From Kosakonia quasisacchari (GTDB taxonomy: Bacteria; Pseudomonadota; Gammaproteobacteria; Enterobacterales; Enterobacteriaceae): DNA of 64,000 bases. How positions within the stretch are numbered: the first letter of the stretch is position 1; each line of letters begins with the position of its first letter. The stretch covers positions 372,001-436,000 of the forward strand of contig NZ_SJOP01000001.1 of NCBI RefSeq assembly GCF_004331415.1. Reading direction: 5' to 3'. A model generated the notes under the pieces. That model saw nothing but the letters and a program-made list of their open reading frames with translations. It ran no database searches and was not told the DNA's origin. A program made the position numbers and the translations under genes. Shown here piece by piece: positions 44,149 to 53,039 of the stretch.

Positions 44149-44280
44149 TTAGTGAGAAGATTTGTCGGAGTCCTGCTGAGGTTTGCCGGTGATCATTTCG
44201 GACAACATACTCAACAGCATTAAACGCACTTTAAAGGGAGAGTGACTAAACACGTGCATACACCTCTTGAACTCATTCAT
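44149..44280 (-). CDS. mntS: Small manganese-homeostasis protein MntS
   Basis: 43-aa protein MNEFKRCMHVFSHSPFKVRL... nearly identical to E. coli MntS (42 aa) in its first 28 residues; only the tail differs. MntS raises usable intracellular Mn2+, probably by restraining the MntP exporter. The start at 44280 follows AGGAGG; in-frame starts upstream would run through the promoter. An MntR-box palindrome upstream implies repression by Mn2+. Confidence 0.94.
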   Translation of the reverse strand: MNEFKRCMHVFSHSPFKVRLMLLSMLSEMITGKPQQDSDKSSH

Positions 44281-44339
44281 CGTTACCTCCTGCCATTTAC
44301 ATGCCCTTCGTTCCATGAAGAGCGAACACATTACATACA

Positions 44340-44359
44340 GATATAGCACAGGCTATGTT
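44340..44359 (-). promoter_or_regulatory. MntR operator of mntS
   Basis: GATATAGCACAGGCTATGTT closely matches the MntR site AACATAGC-N4-GCTATGTT. It is about 60 bp before mntS, between mntS and the divergent mntR. Confidence 0.8.
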
Positions 44360-44468
44360 CTATAGCTATGGCTAAGACGTTAATTTTTTGTACTGATTCA
44401 CGGATGGTTTACAATGGCGCTTCTCTTATATGATGCTGCACAGGTGTCACACCCTCAGAGGAAGCACA

Positions 44469-44939
44469 ATGAACCGTCGCGCAGGTAAGCAAACAATAAA
44501 AAAAGTGACGCTGGTAAATGTTGAAGAGCACGTTGAAGGCTTTCGTCAGGTGCGTGAAGCGCATCGTCGCGAACTCATTGATGACTATGTTGAACTGATT
44601 TCAGATTTGATCCGCGAAGTGGGCGAAGCCCGCCAGGTGGATATGGCCGCCCGCCTTGGCGTTTCACAACCGACAGTTGCCAAAATGTTAAAAAGACTGG
44701 CAACGGTGGGTTTAATTGAACAGATTCCCTGGCGCGGCGTTTTTCTGACCCCGGAAGGGGAGAAGCTGGCGCAGGAGAGCCGTGAGCGGCATCAAATCGT
44801 CGAAAGCTTCTTGCTGGTGCTTGGCGTGAGCCCGGACATTGCGCGCCGCGACGCCGAAGGCATGGAACACCACGTTAGCCAGGAAACGCTCGATTGTTTC
44901 CGCCGCTTCACTCTGCAACACGAGCAATCACCTGAATGA
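44469..44939 (+). CDS. mntR: Manganese-responsive regulator MntR
   Basis: 156-aa DtxR-family repressor/activator. HTH in [29 protein letters not shown], metal-binding residues in [15 protein letters not shown], and the dimerisation segment [19 protein letters not shown]. It controls mntH, mntP and mntS in E. coli. The start at 44469 follows GAGGAAG and is the family start. Overlaps ybiR by four bases (ATGA). Confidence 0.96.
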   Translation: MNRRAGKQTIKKVTLVNVEEHVEGFRQVREAHRRELIDDYVELISDLIREVGEARQVDMAARLGVSQPTVAKMLKRLATVGLIEQIPWRGVFLTPEGEKLAQESRERHQIVESFLLVLGVSPDIARRDAEGMEHHVSQETLDCFRRFTLQHEQSPE

Positions 44940-46045
44940 CTATGCCCCTCATTCGCGCCCTGGCGCGCGATCGCTTCCTGCATCTGTTACTGATTATCGG
45001 CGTTGCGCTGTGCTTTTTTGCCCCGTTTGCGCCCAAAACCTGGCCGGCTGCGATTGACTGGCACACCATTATCACCCTTAGCGGCCTGATGCTGTTGACC
45101 AAAGGCGTCGAGCTGAGCGGCTATTTTGATGTTATTGGGCGGCGTATGGTGCGCCGTTTTCATCATCAACGCAGGCTGGCGATGTTTATGGTGCTGGCGG
45201 CGGCACTCCTTTCCACATTTCTCACCAATGACGTGGCGCTGTTTATTGTCGTGCCGCTGACCATTACGCTAAAGAAACTGTGCGAAATTCCGGTTAACCG
45301 GCTGATCATTTTTGAAGCGCTGGCAGTAAATGCCGGATCGTTATTAACGCCTATCGGAAACCCACAAAATATTCTTATTTGGGGCCGCTCTGGCCTCTCT
45401 TTTCCTGCGTTCATCTGGCAGATGGCACCGCTGGCGCTGGCAATGATGGTCACGCTGTTGGTGTTGTGCTGGTTCTGTTTTCCGAAAAAAGCGCTTAACT
45501 ACCACAGCGGCGTACAAACGCCGGACTGGCAACCCCGGTTGGTATGGAGTTGCCTCGGTTTCTACTTAATCTTTATTACCGCGCTGGAGCTGAAACAGGA
45601 ACTGTGGGGGTTGGCAATAGTCGCCGTCGGGTTCTTGCTTCTGGCTCGCCGGGTAGTGCTGAGCGTGGACTGGACGCTACTGCTGGTCTTTATCGCCATG
45701 TTTATTGATGTGCACCTGCTTATCCAGCTCCCGGCGCTGCACTCGGTGTTGGCCAGCGCCAGCCAGTTGTCACCTTCTGGTTTGTGGTTGACGGCCATTG
45801 GCCTGTCGCAGTTTATCAGTAACGTGCCTGCCACCATTTTGCTGCTCAATTATGTTCCGCCGGATACGCTGCTGGCCTGGGCGGTGAACGTTGGCGGCTT
45901 TGGTTTGCTGCCCGGTTCGCTGGCTAATCTTATCGCGCTGCGTATGGCAAACGATCGCCGCATCTGGTGGCGCTTTCATCTCTATTCCCTGCCGATGCTG
46001 CTGTGGGCGGCGCTAGTTGGATACGGATTACTCTTATTCAGATAG
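44936..46045 (+). CDS. ybiR: Anion-permease family membrane protein YbiR
   Basis: 369-aa inner-membrane protein of the ArsB/NhaD (IT) superfamily with about eleven spans. Family motifs are [18 protein letters not shown] and [18 protein letters not shown] in the first half and [15 protein letters not shown] in the second, the paired re-entrant signatures of the superfamily. Substrate unknown. Translationally coupled to mntR by an ATGA overlap, which hints at a metal-related role. Confidence 0.9.
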   Translation: MTMPLIRALARDRFLHLLLIIGVALCFFAPFAPKTWPAAIDWHTIITLSGLMLLTKGVELSGYFDVIGRRMVRRFHHQRRLAMFMVLAAALLSTFLTNDVALFIVVPLTITLKKLCEIPVNRLIIFEALAVNAGSLLTPIGNPQNILIWGRSGLSFPAFIWQMAPLALAMMVTLLVLCWFCFPKKALNYHSGVQTPDWQPRLVWSCLGFYLIFITALELKQELWGLAIVAVGFLLLARRVVLSVDWTLLLVFIAMFIDVHLLIQLPALHSVLASASQLSPSGLWLTAIGLSQFISNVPATILLLNYVPPDTLLAWAVNVGGFGLLPGSLANLIALRMANDRRIWWRFHLYSLPMLLWAALVGYGLLLFR

Positions 46046-46095
46046 TGCTGATTTGTCAGTTTATCCTGGCAAATGTATAGCAACCGCCTAACTTT

Positions 46096-46126
46096 AGGTA
46101 ACGGTGCAAACCTGGCACCGTTACCT
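46096..46126. promoter_or_regulatory. Perfect 12-bp inverted repeat upstream of the efflux operon
   Basis: AGGTAACGGTGC, 7-nt spacer, GCACCGTTACCT, ending 20 bp before the ATG of the EmrA-like gene. There is no T run after it, so it is more likely an operator for an unlinked repressor or a structured leader than a terminator of ybiR. Confidence 0.6.
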
Positions 46127-46146
46127 GACAGGACTGTTGCGAAACT

Positions 46147-47244
46147 ATGGCAGAAAACACAACGCATCCTGACGATGTTCAGGAAGATAACAATCAAAAC
46201 ACACGTAAACGCCCCGGAAAGAAGCCACTGATTATCCTCGCCATTGTTGTTGGCGTGATGGTGATTGTTGCGCTGGTGTGGTGGCTGTTAACCCGTAATG
46301 AAGAAACCACAGACGACGCCTTTACCGATGGCGACGCGGTGACGATTGCGCCGAAGGTGGCAGGTTATGTCACCGAGCTGCGGGTTAAAGACAACCAGCG
46401 CGTCAAGAAAGGGGATTTACTGGTCACCATTGACCCGCGCGATGCCACTGCGCAGCGCGATCAAGCACAAGCGCAACTGGGGCTGGCGACCGCGCAGCTA
46501 CACCAGGCGCAGGCGCAATTGGACTTATCTAAAGTGCAGTATCCGGCACAGCGTGACGAAGCACGCGCGCAGGTGCTGAAAGCAAAAGCCGACCTGGCGA
46601 ATGCAGAAGCCGCTTATCGACGTCAGCGCGGTGTCGATCCTCGCGCCACCACACAACAGAATATCGATAGCGCCAATGCCCAGTTGCGTAGTGCTCAGGC
46701 ACAGCTTGCCAGCGCGCAGGCACAACTGGAAGTTGCCGACCAGGTGCAACTGCAAATCCGCCAGCAGGAAACCAATGTCGAAGCGCGCCAACAGCAAGTG
46801 GCGCAGGCAAAAGCGCAGCTGGAAACCGCCAATCTGAATTTATCCTGGACGGAAGTTCGCGCCCCGTTCGATGGCTTTATCACCAAACGCAACGTGCAAA
46901 ACGGTACGTTAGTGCAGGCGGGCAGCGCATTGTTTTCGCTGGTTTCACCGGACGTGTGGGTGGTGGCGAACTTTAAAGAGTCACAGCTGGAACGCATGCG
47001 TCCGGGGAATAAAGTCAGCGTCAAAGTGGATGCGTGGCCGGATCTGGAGCTGGAAGGGCATATCGACAGCATCCAGCAGGGCAGCGGGTCGAAGTTCGCC
47101 GCGTTTCCTTCAGAAAATGCCACCGGCAACTTTGTCAAAATCGTCCAGCGCGTGCCGGTGAAAATCGTCATTGATAAAGGCCTGGATCCCAATAAACCGT
47201 TGCCGTTAGGCCTTTCCGTTGAACCGAAGGTAACGCTGGAATGA
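46147..47244 (+). CDS. EmrA-like HlyD-family efflux adaptor
   Basis: 365-aa membrane-fusion protein. Cytoplasmic tail of about 26 polar residues, one span (LIILAIVVGVMVIVALVWWL), first lipoyl half (IAPKVAGYVTELRVKDNQRVKKGD), a Gln/Ala-rich coiled-coil hairpin (about 90-220), second lipoyl half (VRAPFDGFITKRNVQNG) and beta-barrel (VVANFKESQLERMRPG). The DDAFTDGD segment is typical of EmrA-type partners of MFS pumps. Overlaps the pump gene by ATGA. Confidence 0.92.
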   Translation: MAENTTHPDDVQEDNNQNTRKRPGKKPLIILAIVVGVMVIVALVWWLLTRNEETTDDAFTDGDAVTIAPKVAGYVTELRVKDNQRVKKGDLLVTIDPRDATAQRDQAQAQLGLATAQLHQAQAQLDLSKVQYPAQRDEARAQVLKAKADLANAEAAYRRQRGVDPRATTQQNIDSANAQLRSAQAQLASAQAQLEVADQVQLQIRQQETNVEARQQQVAQAKAQLETANLNLSWTEVRAPFDGFITKRNVQNGTLVQAGSALFSLVSPDVWVVANFKESQLERMRPGNKVSVKVDAWPDLELEGHIDSIQQGSGSKFAAFPSENATGNFVKIVQRVPVKIVIDKGLDPNKPLPLGLSVEPKVTLE

Positions 47245-48812
47245 CGGATCACAGCCACGAGAACTGGAAACCCGCCAGTAACCCGTGGGCGGTGGCGTGG
47301 GTCGTCACCCTTGCGGTGTTTATGGAGATCCTCGATACCACGATTGTTAACGTGGCGCTGCCGCACGTCGCCGGATCGCTCTCCGCCAGTTATGACGAAT
47401 CGACATGGGTGCTGACCAGCTACCTGGTGGCGAACGGTATTGTCTTGCCGATCTCTGCCTTTCTCAGCCGCACCTTTGGGCGCAAACAGTTTTTCCTGAT
47501 CTGCATTGTGATGTTTACCGTCTGTTCGTTTCTGTGCGGCATCGCCACCGAGCTTTGGCAGATCATTCTGTTTCGTATTTTGCAGGGCTTTTTTGGTGGA
47601 GGCCTGCAACCCACGCAGCAGTCGGTGCTGCTGGATTATTTCAAGCCGGAAGATCGCGGCAAAGCGTTTGGTCTGTCCTCTATCGCCATTATTGTCGCCC
47701 CGGTGCTGGGGCCGACGCTGGGCGGCTGGATAACCGATAATTACTCCTGGCGCTGGGTCTTTTTTATCAACATTCCGGTGGGTATTGTCACGGTTCTTGC
47801 AATTTACCAACTGCTGGAAGATCCGCCCTGGGAGCGCAAATCAAAGCAGAAATTGTCCATCGACTGGCCGGGTATCGGCCTGATTGCGCTGGGGCTGGGT
47901 TGCCTGCAAGTGATGCTCGATCGCGGTGAAGATGAAGACTGGTTCAACTCCGATTTCACGCGCATTTTCGCCGTTCTCACTGCGATAGGTATTGTCGGTG
48001 CCATTTACTGGTTGTTGTACGCCAAAAAACCGGTGGTCGACTTGCGCTGCATGGCGGATAAAAACTTTACGGTTTCAAGCCTGCTGATGGCGGGCATGGC
48101 AATGATCCTCTATGGCAGCTCGGTGGTGATCCCGCAACTGGCGCAGCAGGATCTGGGCTACACCGCCACCTGGTCCGGGCTGGTGCTCTCGCCTGGCGCG
48201 GTGTTGATTGTGCTGACCATTCCGTTGGTGTTGAAATTGATGCCAATAGTGCAAACGCGTTGGATAATCGCCTTCGGCTTTTTCTGCCTGGCGGCCTCAT
48301 TCTGGTGGTCGCGCACCCTGGCGCCGGATATCGATTTCGAAACGCTGATGCTGTTTCGCAGTGCGCAGTCGATTGGGCTGGGTTTCCTGTTCGTTCCGTT
48401 GACAACCATCGCCTTTATCTCGATCCCGCGCCAGCTAAATGCCGATGCGGCGGCGCTGTTTACCATGTTCCGTAACGTGGCGGGATCGGTTGGTATTTCG
48501 CTGTCAACGGCGGCGATCACTGAGCGTTCGCAGGCGCATATGTCGCACTTATCAGACCATACGTCTCCCTTTAATGAACCATTCCAGCTGGCGCTGCGTG
48601 AATCCGCCGAGGCGATCCGTAACTTCACCAGCCTGGTCGGCGATCCGCTGACCAGCGCCACCGGGCAGATGTACAAAGCGATGATCGCCCAGTCGCGTTT
48701 TCTGGCCTATATCGACGTTTTCACCGTGCTCAGCCTGGTGGCGATGTTGTTGATCCCCTTTTGTTTATTGCTTTCGCCGATCAAAAGCGAAGGCAGCGCA
48801 GGAGCACATTAA
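47241..48812 (+). CDS. EmrB-like DHA2 multidrug MFS transporter
   Basis: 523-aa, 14-span proton antiporter of the DHA2 family. Signatures include LDTTIVNVALPHVAGSL (motif D1), WVLTSYLVANGIVLP, FGRKQFF (motif A) and GPTLGGWITDNYSWRWVFFIN (motif C), all strongly conserved with EmrB. The C-terminal periplasmic loop (HLSDHTSPFNEP) before the last span is also typical. Middle gene of a three-gene operon; E. coli does not have it at this site. Confidence 0.93.
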   Translation: MTDHSHENWKPASNPWAVAWVVTLAVFMEILDTTIVNVALPHVAGSLSASYDESTWVLTSYLVANGIVLPISAFLSRTFGRKQFFLICIVMFTVCSFLCGIATELWQIILFRILQGFFGGGLQPTQQSVLLDYFKPEDRGKAFGLSSIAIIVAPVLGPTLGGWITDNYSWRWVFFINIPVGIVTVLAIYQLLEDPPWERKSKQKLSIDWPGIGLIALGLGCLQVMLDRGEDEDWFNSDFTRIFAVLTAIGIVGAIYWLLYAKKPVVDLRCMADKNFTVSSLLMAGMAMILYGSSVVIPQLAQQDLGYTATWSGLVLSPGAVLIVLTIPLVLKLMPIVQTRWIIAFGFFCLAASFWWSRTLAPDIDFETLMLFRSAQSIGLGFLFVPLTTIAFISIPRQLNADAAALFTMFRNVAGSVGISLSTAAITERSQAHMSHLSDHTSPFNEPFQLALRESAEAIRNFTSLVGDPLTSATGQMYKAMIAQSRFLAYIDVFTVLSLVAMLLIPFCLLLSPIKSEGSAGAH

Positions 48813-48813
48813 T

Positions 48814-50337
48814 ATGACGTGGTGTCGTTTTCCCGTAACCCTGTTGTCGCTGTGGCTTGCAGGCTGTGCTGTTGGGCCGGATTACCAGGCGCCCAAACCG
48901 CAAACGCCTGCGCGCTGGAACGATCCGGGTGACAAAGCGGTTAAATCGCAGACCTCTTCGCAGGCGGTGAATCCGCGCTGGTGGACAACCTTCCAGTCAC
49001 CGCAGTTGAACAGCCTGATTGAGCGGGCGATTAAAGATAATCTCTCGCTCCAGCAAACCGTGTTGCGCATTGGTGGCGCGCGCGAACAGATTAATCAGGC
49101 GGGCGGCGCGTTTCTGCCAGCGGTTAACGGTTCGCTGAAAGCGACTCGCCAGCAGTTAGGCATTGAAGGCGAACTGAAATCCCATAACGTGGAAGGTCAG
49201 TTGCAGAACGCCGACCCGGCAATCAGCGGGGCGCTCGGTGCGCTTACCCAACCGGTGAATCTCTATCAGGGCAGTTTTGACGCGCAGTGGGAGTTGGATC
49301 TGTGGGGCAAAGTACGACGCCAGGTTGAAGCGGCATCGGCACAGCAACAGCAAGCAATTGAACAACGTAACGACGCCCTGGTGTCGCTGGAGGCTGAAGT
49401 CGCGCGTGCGTGGCTGCAACTGCGCGGTGCGCAGAACATCATCAGTACGCTGAAAACGCAAATCGATAGCGCGCAGCAGACATTTTCACTCACTGAAAAC
49501 CGGCAAAAGGGCGGCCTTTCTCCGCAGTTGGATGTGGAAAATGCCCGCGCGCAGGTTGGCAATCTTGAAGCGCAACTCCCGCAATATGAAGCGCAGGAGC
49601 GACAGGCGATGAACGCGTTAGCTATCCTGCTCGGTAAACCGCCCGGTGCGCTGGACAGCGAATTGCGTAATGCGCAGCCGTTACCCGCGCTGCCGGACAT
49701 TGTACCCACCGGAATTCCGTCGACGCTGGCGCGTCGTCGCCCGGACGTTCGCGAAGCGGAAGCCAGCCTGCATGCGGCGACGGCACAGATTGGCGTTTCA
49801 GTCGCGCAGCTATTCCCCAGCTTGTCGCTGAGTGGCCAGTTCGGTCTGCGCAACAGCGAAACCAACTGGCTTACCGACTGGAGCAGCCATTTTTATAGCG
49901 TCGGCCCGCAGATTTCGATTCCCATTTTCCAGGGCGGGCGGCTGGTATCCAGCGTCAAGCTGGCGCGAGCAGAGCAGGGCGCAGCGGTGCTGAACTACCG
50001 CCAGACGGTGCTCAGCGCACTGGGCGATGTGGAAAATGCGCTGGTCAGTTACCGCGCCGATCAGCAGCGGGAAGCGGGGCTGGATAAAACGCTCAGTGCG
50101 CTGCAAAACGCCTTCTCGCTTGCCACCGACAGCTACCGTCAGGGGATCGCCAGCTTTATCGATGTGCTGGATGCGCAGCGCCAGCTGGCGCAGGCCAGCC
50201 AGCAGCGTGAGCAAGCGCGGGTGCAAAGCAGCCTCGATCTGGTGGCGTTGTATAAAGCGCTCGGCGGCGGCTGGGAGTCGTATCAGAATATGCAACTACC
50301 TGATTATAAAGTGTTTGGTGATGCACCGCGCGGATAA
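48814..50337 (+). CDS. Outer-membrane factor lipoprotein (NodT/OprM family)
   Basis: 507-aa TolC-like channel with lipoprotein signal MTWCRFPVTLLSLWLAGCAVG (Cys18 lipidated), followed by the OMF repeat: SLQQTVLRIGGAREQINQAG in the first half and YRQGIASFIDVLDAQRQLAQA in the second. It starts one base after the pump gene stop. With the two preceding genes it makes a self-contained tripartite pump that does not need TolC. Confidence 0.93.
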   Translation: MTWCRFPVTLLSLWLAGCAVGPDYQAPKPQTPARWNDPGDKAVKSQTSSQAVNPRWWTTFQSPQLNSLIERAIKDNLSLQQTVLRIGGAREQINQAGGAFLPAVNGSLKATRQQLGIEGELKSHNVEGQLQNADPAISGALGALTQPVNLYQGSFDAQWELDLWGKVRRQVEAASAQQQQAIEQRNDALVSLEAEVARAWLQLRGAQNIISTLKTQIDSAQQTFSLTENRQKGGLSPQLDVENARAQVGNLEAQLPQYEAQERQAMNALAILLGKPPGALDSELRNAQPLPALPDIVPTGIPSTLARRRPDVREAEASLHAATAQIGVSVAQLFPSLSLSGQFGLRNSETNWLTDWSSHFYSVGPQISIPIFQGGRLVSSVKLARAEQGAAVLNYRQTVLSALGDVENALVSYRADQQREAGLDKTLSALQNAFSLATDSYRQGIASFIDVLDAQRQLAQASQQREQARVQSSLDLVALYKALGGGWESYQNMQLPDYKVFGDAPRG

Positions 50338-50438
50338 TCAGAGAATTGGGCAAGAAACAGGCAGGATCCTCACATTCGCCGCCGCAGAGGATTGCGTATA
50401 ACTGTCTGGGTTAACTAAACAGATGAGGAGACGCCATC

Positions 50439-51485
50439 ATGCGCTACAAAAAACTGGGCAATACCGGACTGTTTGTTTCTGAACTGTGCCTCGGCACCAT
50501 GACCTTTGGCGGTGACGACAGCGAGAGCATGTGGAGCAAAATCGGCCAGTTGCAACAGGCGCAAGCCGAGCAACTGGTCGGTAGCGCGCTCGATGCCGGC
50601 ATTAACTTTATCGATACCGCGAACGTCTATTCTGACGGGCGTTCGGAGGAGATCACCGGCCAGGCGCTGAAAAACCTGAAAGTGCCACGCGAAAACGTCA
50701 TCGTCGCCACCAAAGTGTTTGGCGAAACCGGCACCGCCGGGGTGAACTCGCGCGGCAGTTCGCGTTATCACATCATGAATAGCGTGAAAGAGAGCCTCAA
50801 GCGCATGCAACTGGATCATATTGATCTCTACCAGTTGCACGGCTTTGATCCGGCCACACCCATTGAGGAAACGCTTTACGCGCTGGATAACCTCGTGCAG
50901 CACGGCCATGTGCGCTATATCGGCGTCTCTAACTGGGCGGCGTGGCAAATCGCCAAAGCATTGGGAATTTCGGAGCGTCTTGAGCTGGCGCGCTTTGCCT
51001 CGCTACAGGCTTACTACACCATCGCCGGTCGCGATCTGGAGCGTGAACTGGTGCCGATGATGCAGAGCGAAGGCGTGGGGCTGATGGTCTGGAGCCCGCT
51101 GGCAGGCGGCTTGCTGAGCGGTAAATATAGCCGCGACGGTCAGGCGGAAGCCGGTGGACGCCGCCTGGCGTTTGATTTCCCGCCGGTGAATAAAGACCGC
51201 GCCTTTGATTGCGTGGACGTTATGCGCACCATCGCCGACAGTAAAGGGGTTTCCGTGGCGCAAATCGCGCTGGCCTGGCTGCTGCATCAGCCGGTGGTCA
51301 GCAGCGTGATTATTGGCGCGAAACGCGCGGAACAACTGGACGATAACATTGCGGCGACGGCGATCCGCCTGAGTGATGACGAACTGCAACAGCTGGATGC
51401 GGTGAGCGCACTACCGCGCGAATATCCCGGCTGGATGTTTGAGCGCCAGGGTGAATATCGCCGTAACCAGTTAAAACAACAGTAA
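50439..51485 (+). CDS. Aldo/keto reductase
   Basis: 348-aa NADPH-dependent oxidoreductase of the AKR superfamily, YajO/YdjG-like group. Catalytic tetrad visible as Asp and Tyr in NFIDTANVYSDGRSE, Lys in IVATKVFG and His in YQLHGFD; the C-terminal cofactor loop is IIGAKRAEQLDDNI. ATGAGGAGA precedes the start. Likely its own transcript, with a terminator after it and about 100 bp before it. Substrate unknown. Confidence 0.92.
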   Translation: MRYKKLGNTGLFVSELCLGTMTFGGDDSESMWSKIGQLQQAQAEQLVGSALDAGINFIDTANVYSDGRSEEITGQALKNLKVPRENVIVATKVFGETGTAGVNSRGSSRYHIMNSVKESLKRMQLDHIDLYQLHGFDPATPIEETLYALDNLVQHGHVRYIGVSNWAAWQIAKALGISERLELARFASLQAYYTIAGRDLERELVPMMQSEGVGLMVWSPLAGGLLSGKYSRDGQAEAGGRRLAFDFPPVNKDRAFDCVDVMRTIADSKGVSVAQIALAWLLHQPVVSSVIIGAKRAEQLDDNIAATAIRLSDDELQQLDAVSALPREYPGWMFERQGEYRRNQLKQQ

Positions 51486-51500
51486 TTATCCTTCCTCTCA

Positions 51501-51530
51501 AACGCGACGCTCACCCCGTCGCGTTTTTCT
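51501..51530 (+). terminator. Rho-independent terminator of the aldo/keto reductase gene
   Basis: Stem AACGCGAC / GTCGCGTT with a 9-nt loop, followed by TTTTCTTTTC. Confidence 0.88.
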
Positions 51531-51569
51531 TTTCTTTCGAATAGCGTCACAAAAACACACCCTTTCCTT

Positions 51570-51597
51570 TGCCCATTTTTTCGCCATTATCTATATG
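51570..51597 (+). promoter_or_regulatory. Probable promoter of the GH1-EIIC-GntR cluster
   Basis: TTGCCC at 51570-51575 and TATATG at 51592-51597 with 16-bp spacing. The -10 region overlaps the first palindrome, which fits repression by the cluster's GntR protein. Confidence 0.5.
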
Positions 51598-51627
51598 ACT
51601 AGTCATATATAAATAATGACTAGTCAT
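51592..51627. promoter_or_regulatory. Paired identical palindromes, probable GntR operators
   Basis: ATGACTAGTCAT occurs at 51595-51606 (extended to an 18-bp palindrome at 51592-51609) and again at 51616-51627. The centres are 21 bp apart, two helical turns, so dimers would bind on the same DNA face. The second copy ends 11 bp before the GH1 start and may shield the ribosome site as RNA. Confidence 0.8.
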
Positions 51628-51638
51628 GGAGAAGCGAG

Positions 51639-53015
51639 ATGAACAAAACGTTACCGAACGGCTTTTTATGGGGTAACTCTGTATCCAGCATGCAGACCGA
51701 AGGTGCCTGGAACGAGGGTGGGAAAGGGATGTCGGTTTACGATATTCGCGAAGCCAGCGAATTTGCCTCCGACTGGAAAGTCGCCACGGATTCCTACCAC
51801 CGATATCCAGAAGATTTCGACCTGATGCAGGATCTGGGCATGAACTGCTACCGCTTCCAGATTTCCTGGAGCCGTGTTTGTCCGCAGGGCGATGGCGAGT
51901 TCAATGACGAAGGCATCGCATTTTATGACCGCTTTATCGACGATTTGCTGGCGCGCGGCATTGAACCGATGATCTGCTTGTATCACTTTGATATGCCGCT
52001 GGCGCTGGCCGAGCAGTACAACGGTTTTGCTGACCGCCGCGTGCAGGACGCTTTTGTGCGCTACGGCAAAAAGATGATCGACTGCTTTGGCAGTCGGGTG
52101 AAGTACTGGCTGACCTTTAACGAGCAAAATATCTACCATATGCCTGGTGCGTTTCAGGTCGGTGGCTATCTGAAAGGCGAGAAAACCCTGCGTGAGCTCT
52201 ATCAGATTCAGCACCATGTGATGATGGCGCATGTGTTGCTGACCCACTATCTGCACACCACCCAGCCCGGAAAATTAATGGGCGGCATGCTGGCGCACCA
52301 GTTGGTTTATCCGGCGACCTGTAAACCGCGCGATGTATTTTGCGCCACGCAATATGACGAATTCCTCAATCAGAACTTGTTGCGGGTCTATGCCGGGCAG
52401 GGTTACAGCCCGGAAGTGCTGGCGGTGGTGGACAGAGAAGGTTTCCGCGATATCTACCGAGATGAGGATTTGGCGGAAATCGCACGGGTCAAAAACGACT
52501 TTATGGCGTTTAGCTACTACGCCAGCAAAACCCTCGACAGCGATGCTATTGCGCCCGGAACGCCGGTCAATTATTTCCTGCAACAGGGGGATAAAGCGAA
52601 CCCATATCTTGAGGCCACCGAATGGGGCTGGCAAATCGATCCGCTCGGTTTTCGCGCCATTATCACCCGGTATTACAACGACTGGCGCTTACCCGTGTTC
52701 CCGATTGAAAACGGCATCGGCGTGATTGAAGAGTGGGACGGCGTTAACCCGATCGAGGACGATTACCGCATTGCTTATCACCGCGACCATATCCAGGCGA
52801 TGCAGGACGCCATCTTTGAGGACGGCGCACAGGTATTGGGCTACCTCGGTTGGGGTTTGATCGACATTCTCAGTTCCCAGGGCGATATGCGTAAGCGCTA
52901 CGGCGTGGTGTACGTCAACCGCGAAAACCATGACCTGAGAGACTTAAAACGCGTACCGAAAAAGAGCTATCGCTGGCTGCAACAGCTGATTCACAGCAAC
53001 GGCCGCGACATGTAA
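51639..53015 (+). CDS. GH1 family beta-glycosidase (probable 6-phospho-beta-glucosidase)
   Basis: 458-aa cytosolic GH1 enzyme, quite different from the two at 22721-25594. Acid/base TFNEQN (Glu162), nucleophile PIENGIG (Glu357), N-terminal FLWGNSVSSMQTEGAW and C-terminal SSQGDMRKRYGVVYV with the Ser-Lys-Tyr type phosphate pocket. First gene of a cluster with a PTS EIIC and a GntR regulator, which supports a phosphorylated substrate. GGAGAAGCGAG precedes the ATG. Confidence 0.9.
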   Translation: MNKTLPNGFLWGNSVSSMQTEGAWNEGGKGMSVYDIREASEFASDWKVATDSYHRYPEDFDLMQDLGMNCYRFQISWSRVCPQGDGEFNDEGIAFYDRFIDDLLARGIEPMICLYHFDMPLALAEQYNGFADRRVQDAFVRYGKKMIDCFGSRVKYWLTFNEQNIYHMPGAFQVGGYLKGEKTLRELYQIQHHVMMAHVLLTHYLHTTQPGKLMGGMLAHQLVYPATCKPRDVFCATQYDEFLNQNLLRVYAGQGYSPEVLAVVDREGFRDIYRDEDLAEIARVKNDFMAFSYYASKTLDSDAIAPGTPVNYFLQQGDKANPYLEATEWGWQIDPLGFRAIITRYYNDWRLPVFPIENGIGVIEEWDGVNPIEDDYRIAYHRDHIQAMQDAIFEDGAQVLGYLGWGLIDILSSQGDMRKRYGVVYVNRENHDLRDLKRVPKKSYRWLQQLIHSNGRDM

Positions 53016-53039
53016 GTAACGACTGAGAGGGTAGCCGCA

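Noticed and set aside
46695..47810. 371-codon open frame antisense to the efflux genes
   Set aside because: Spans the ATGA junction of two conserved genes on the other strand; no domain recognised.
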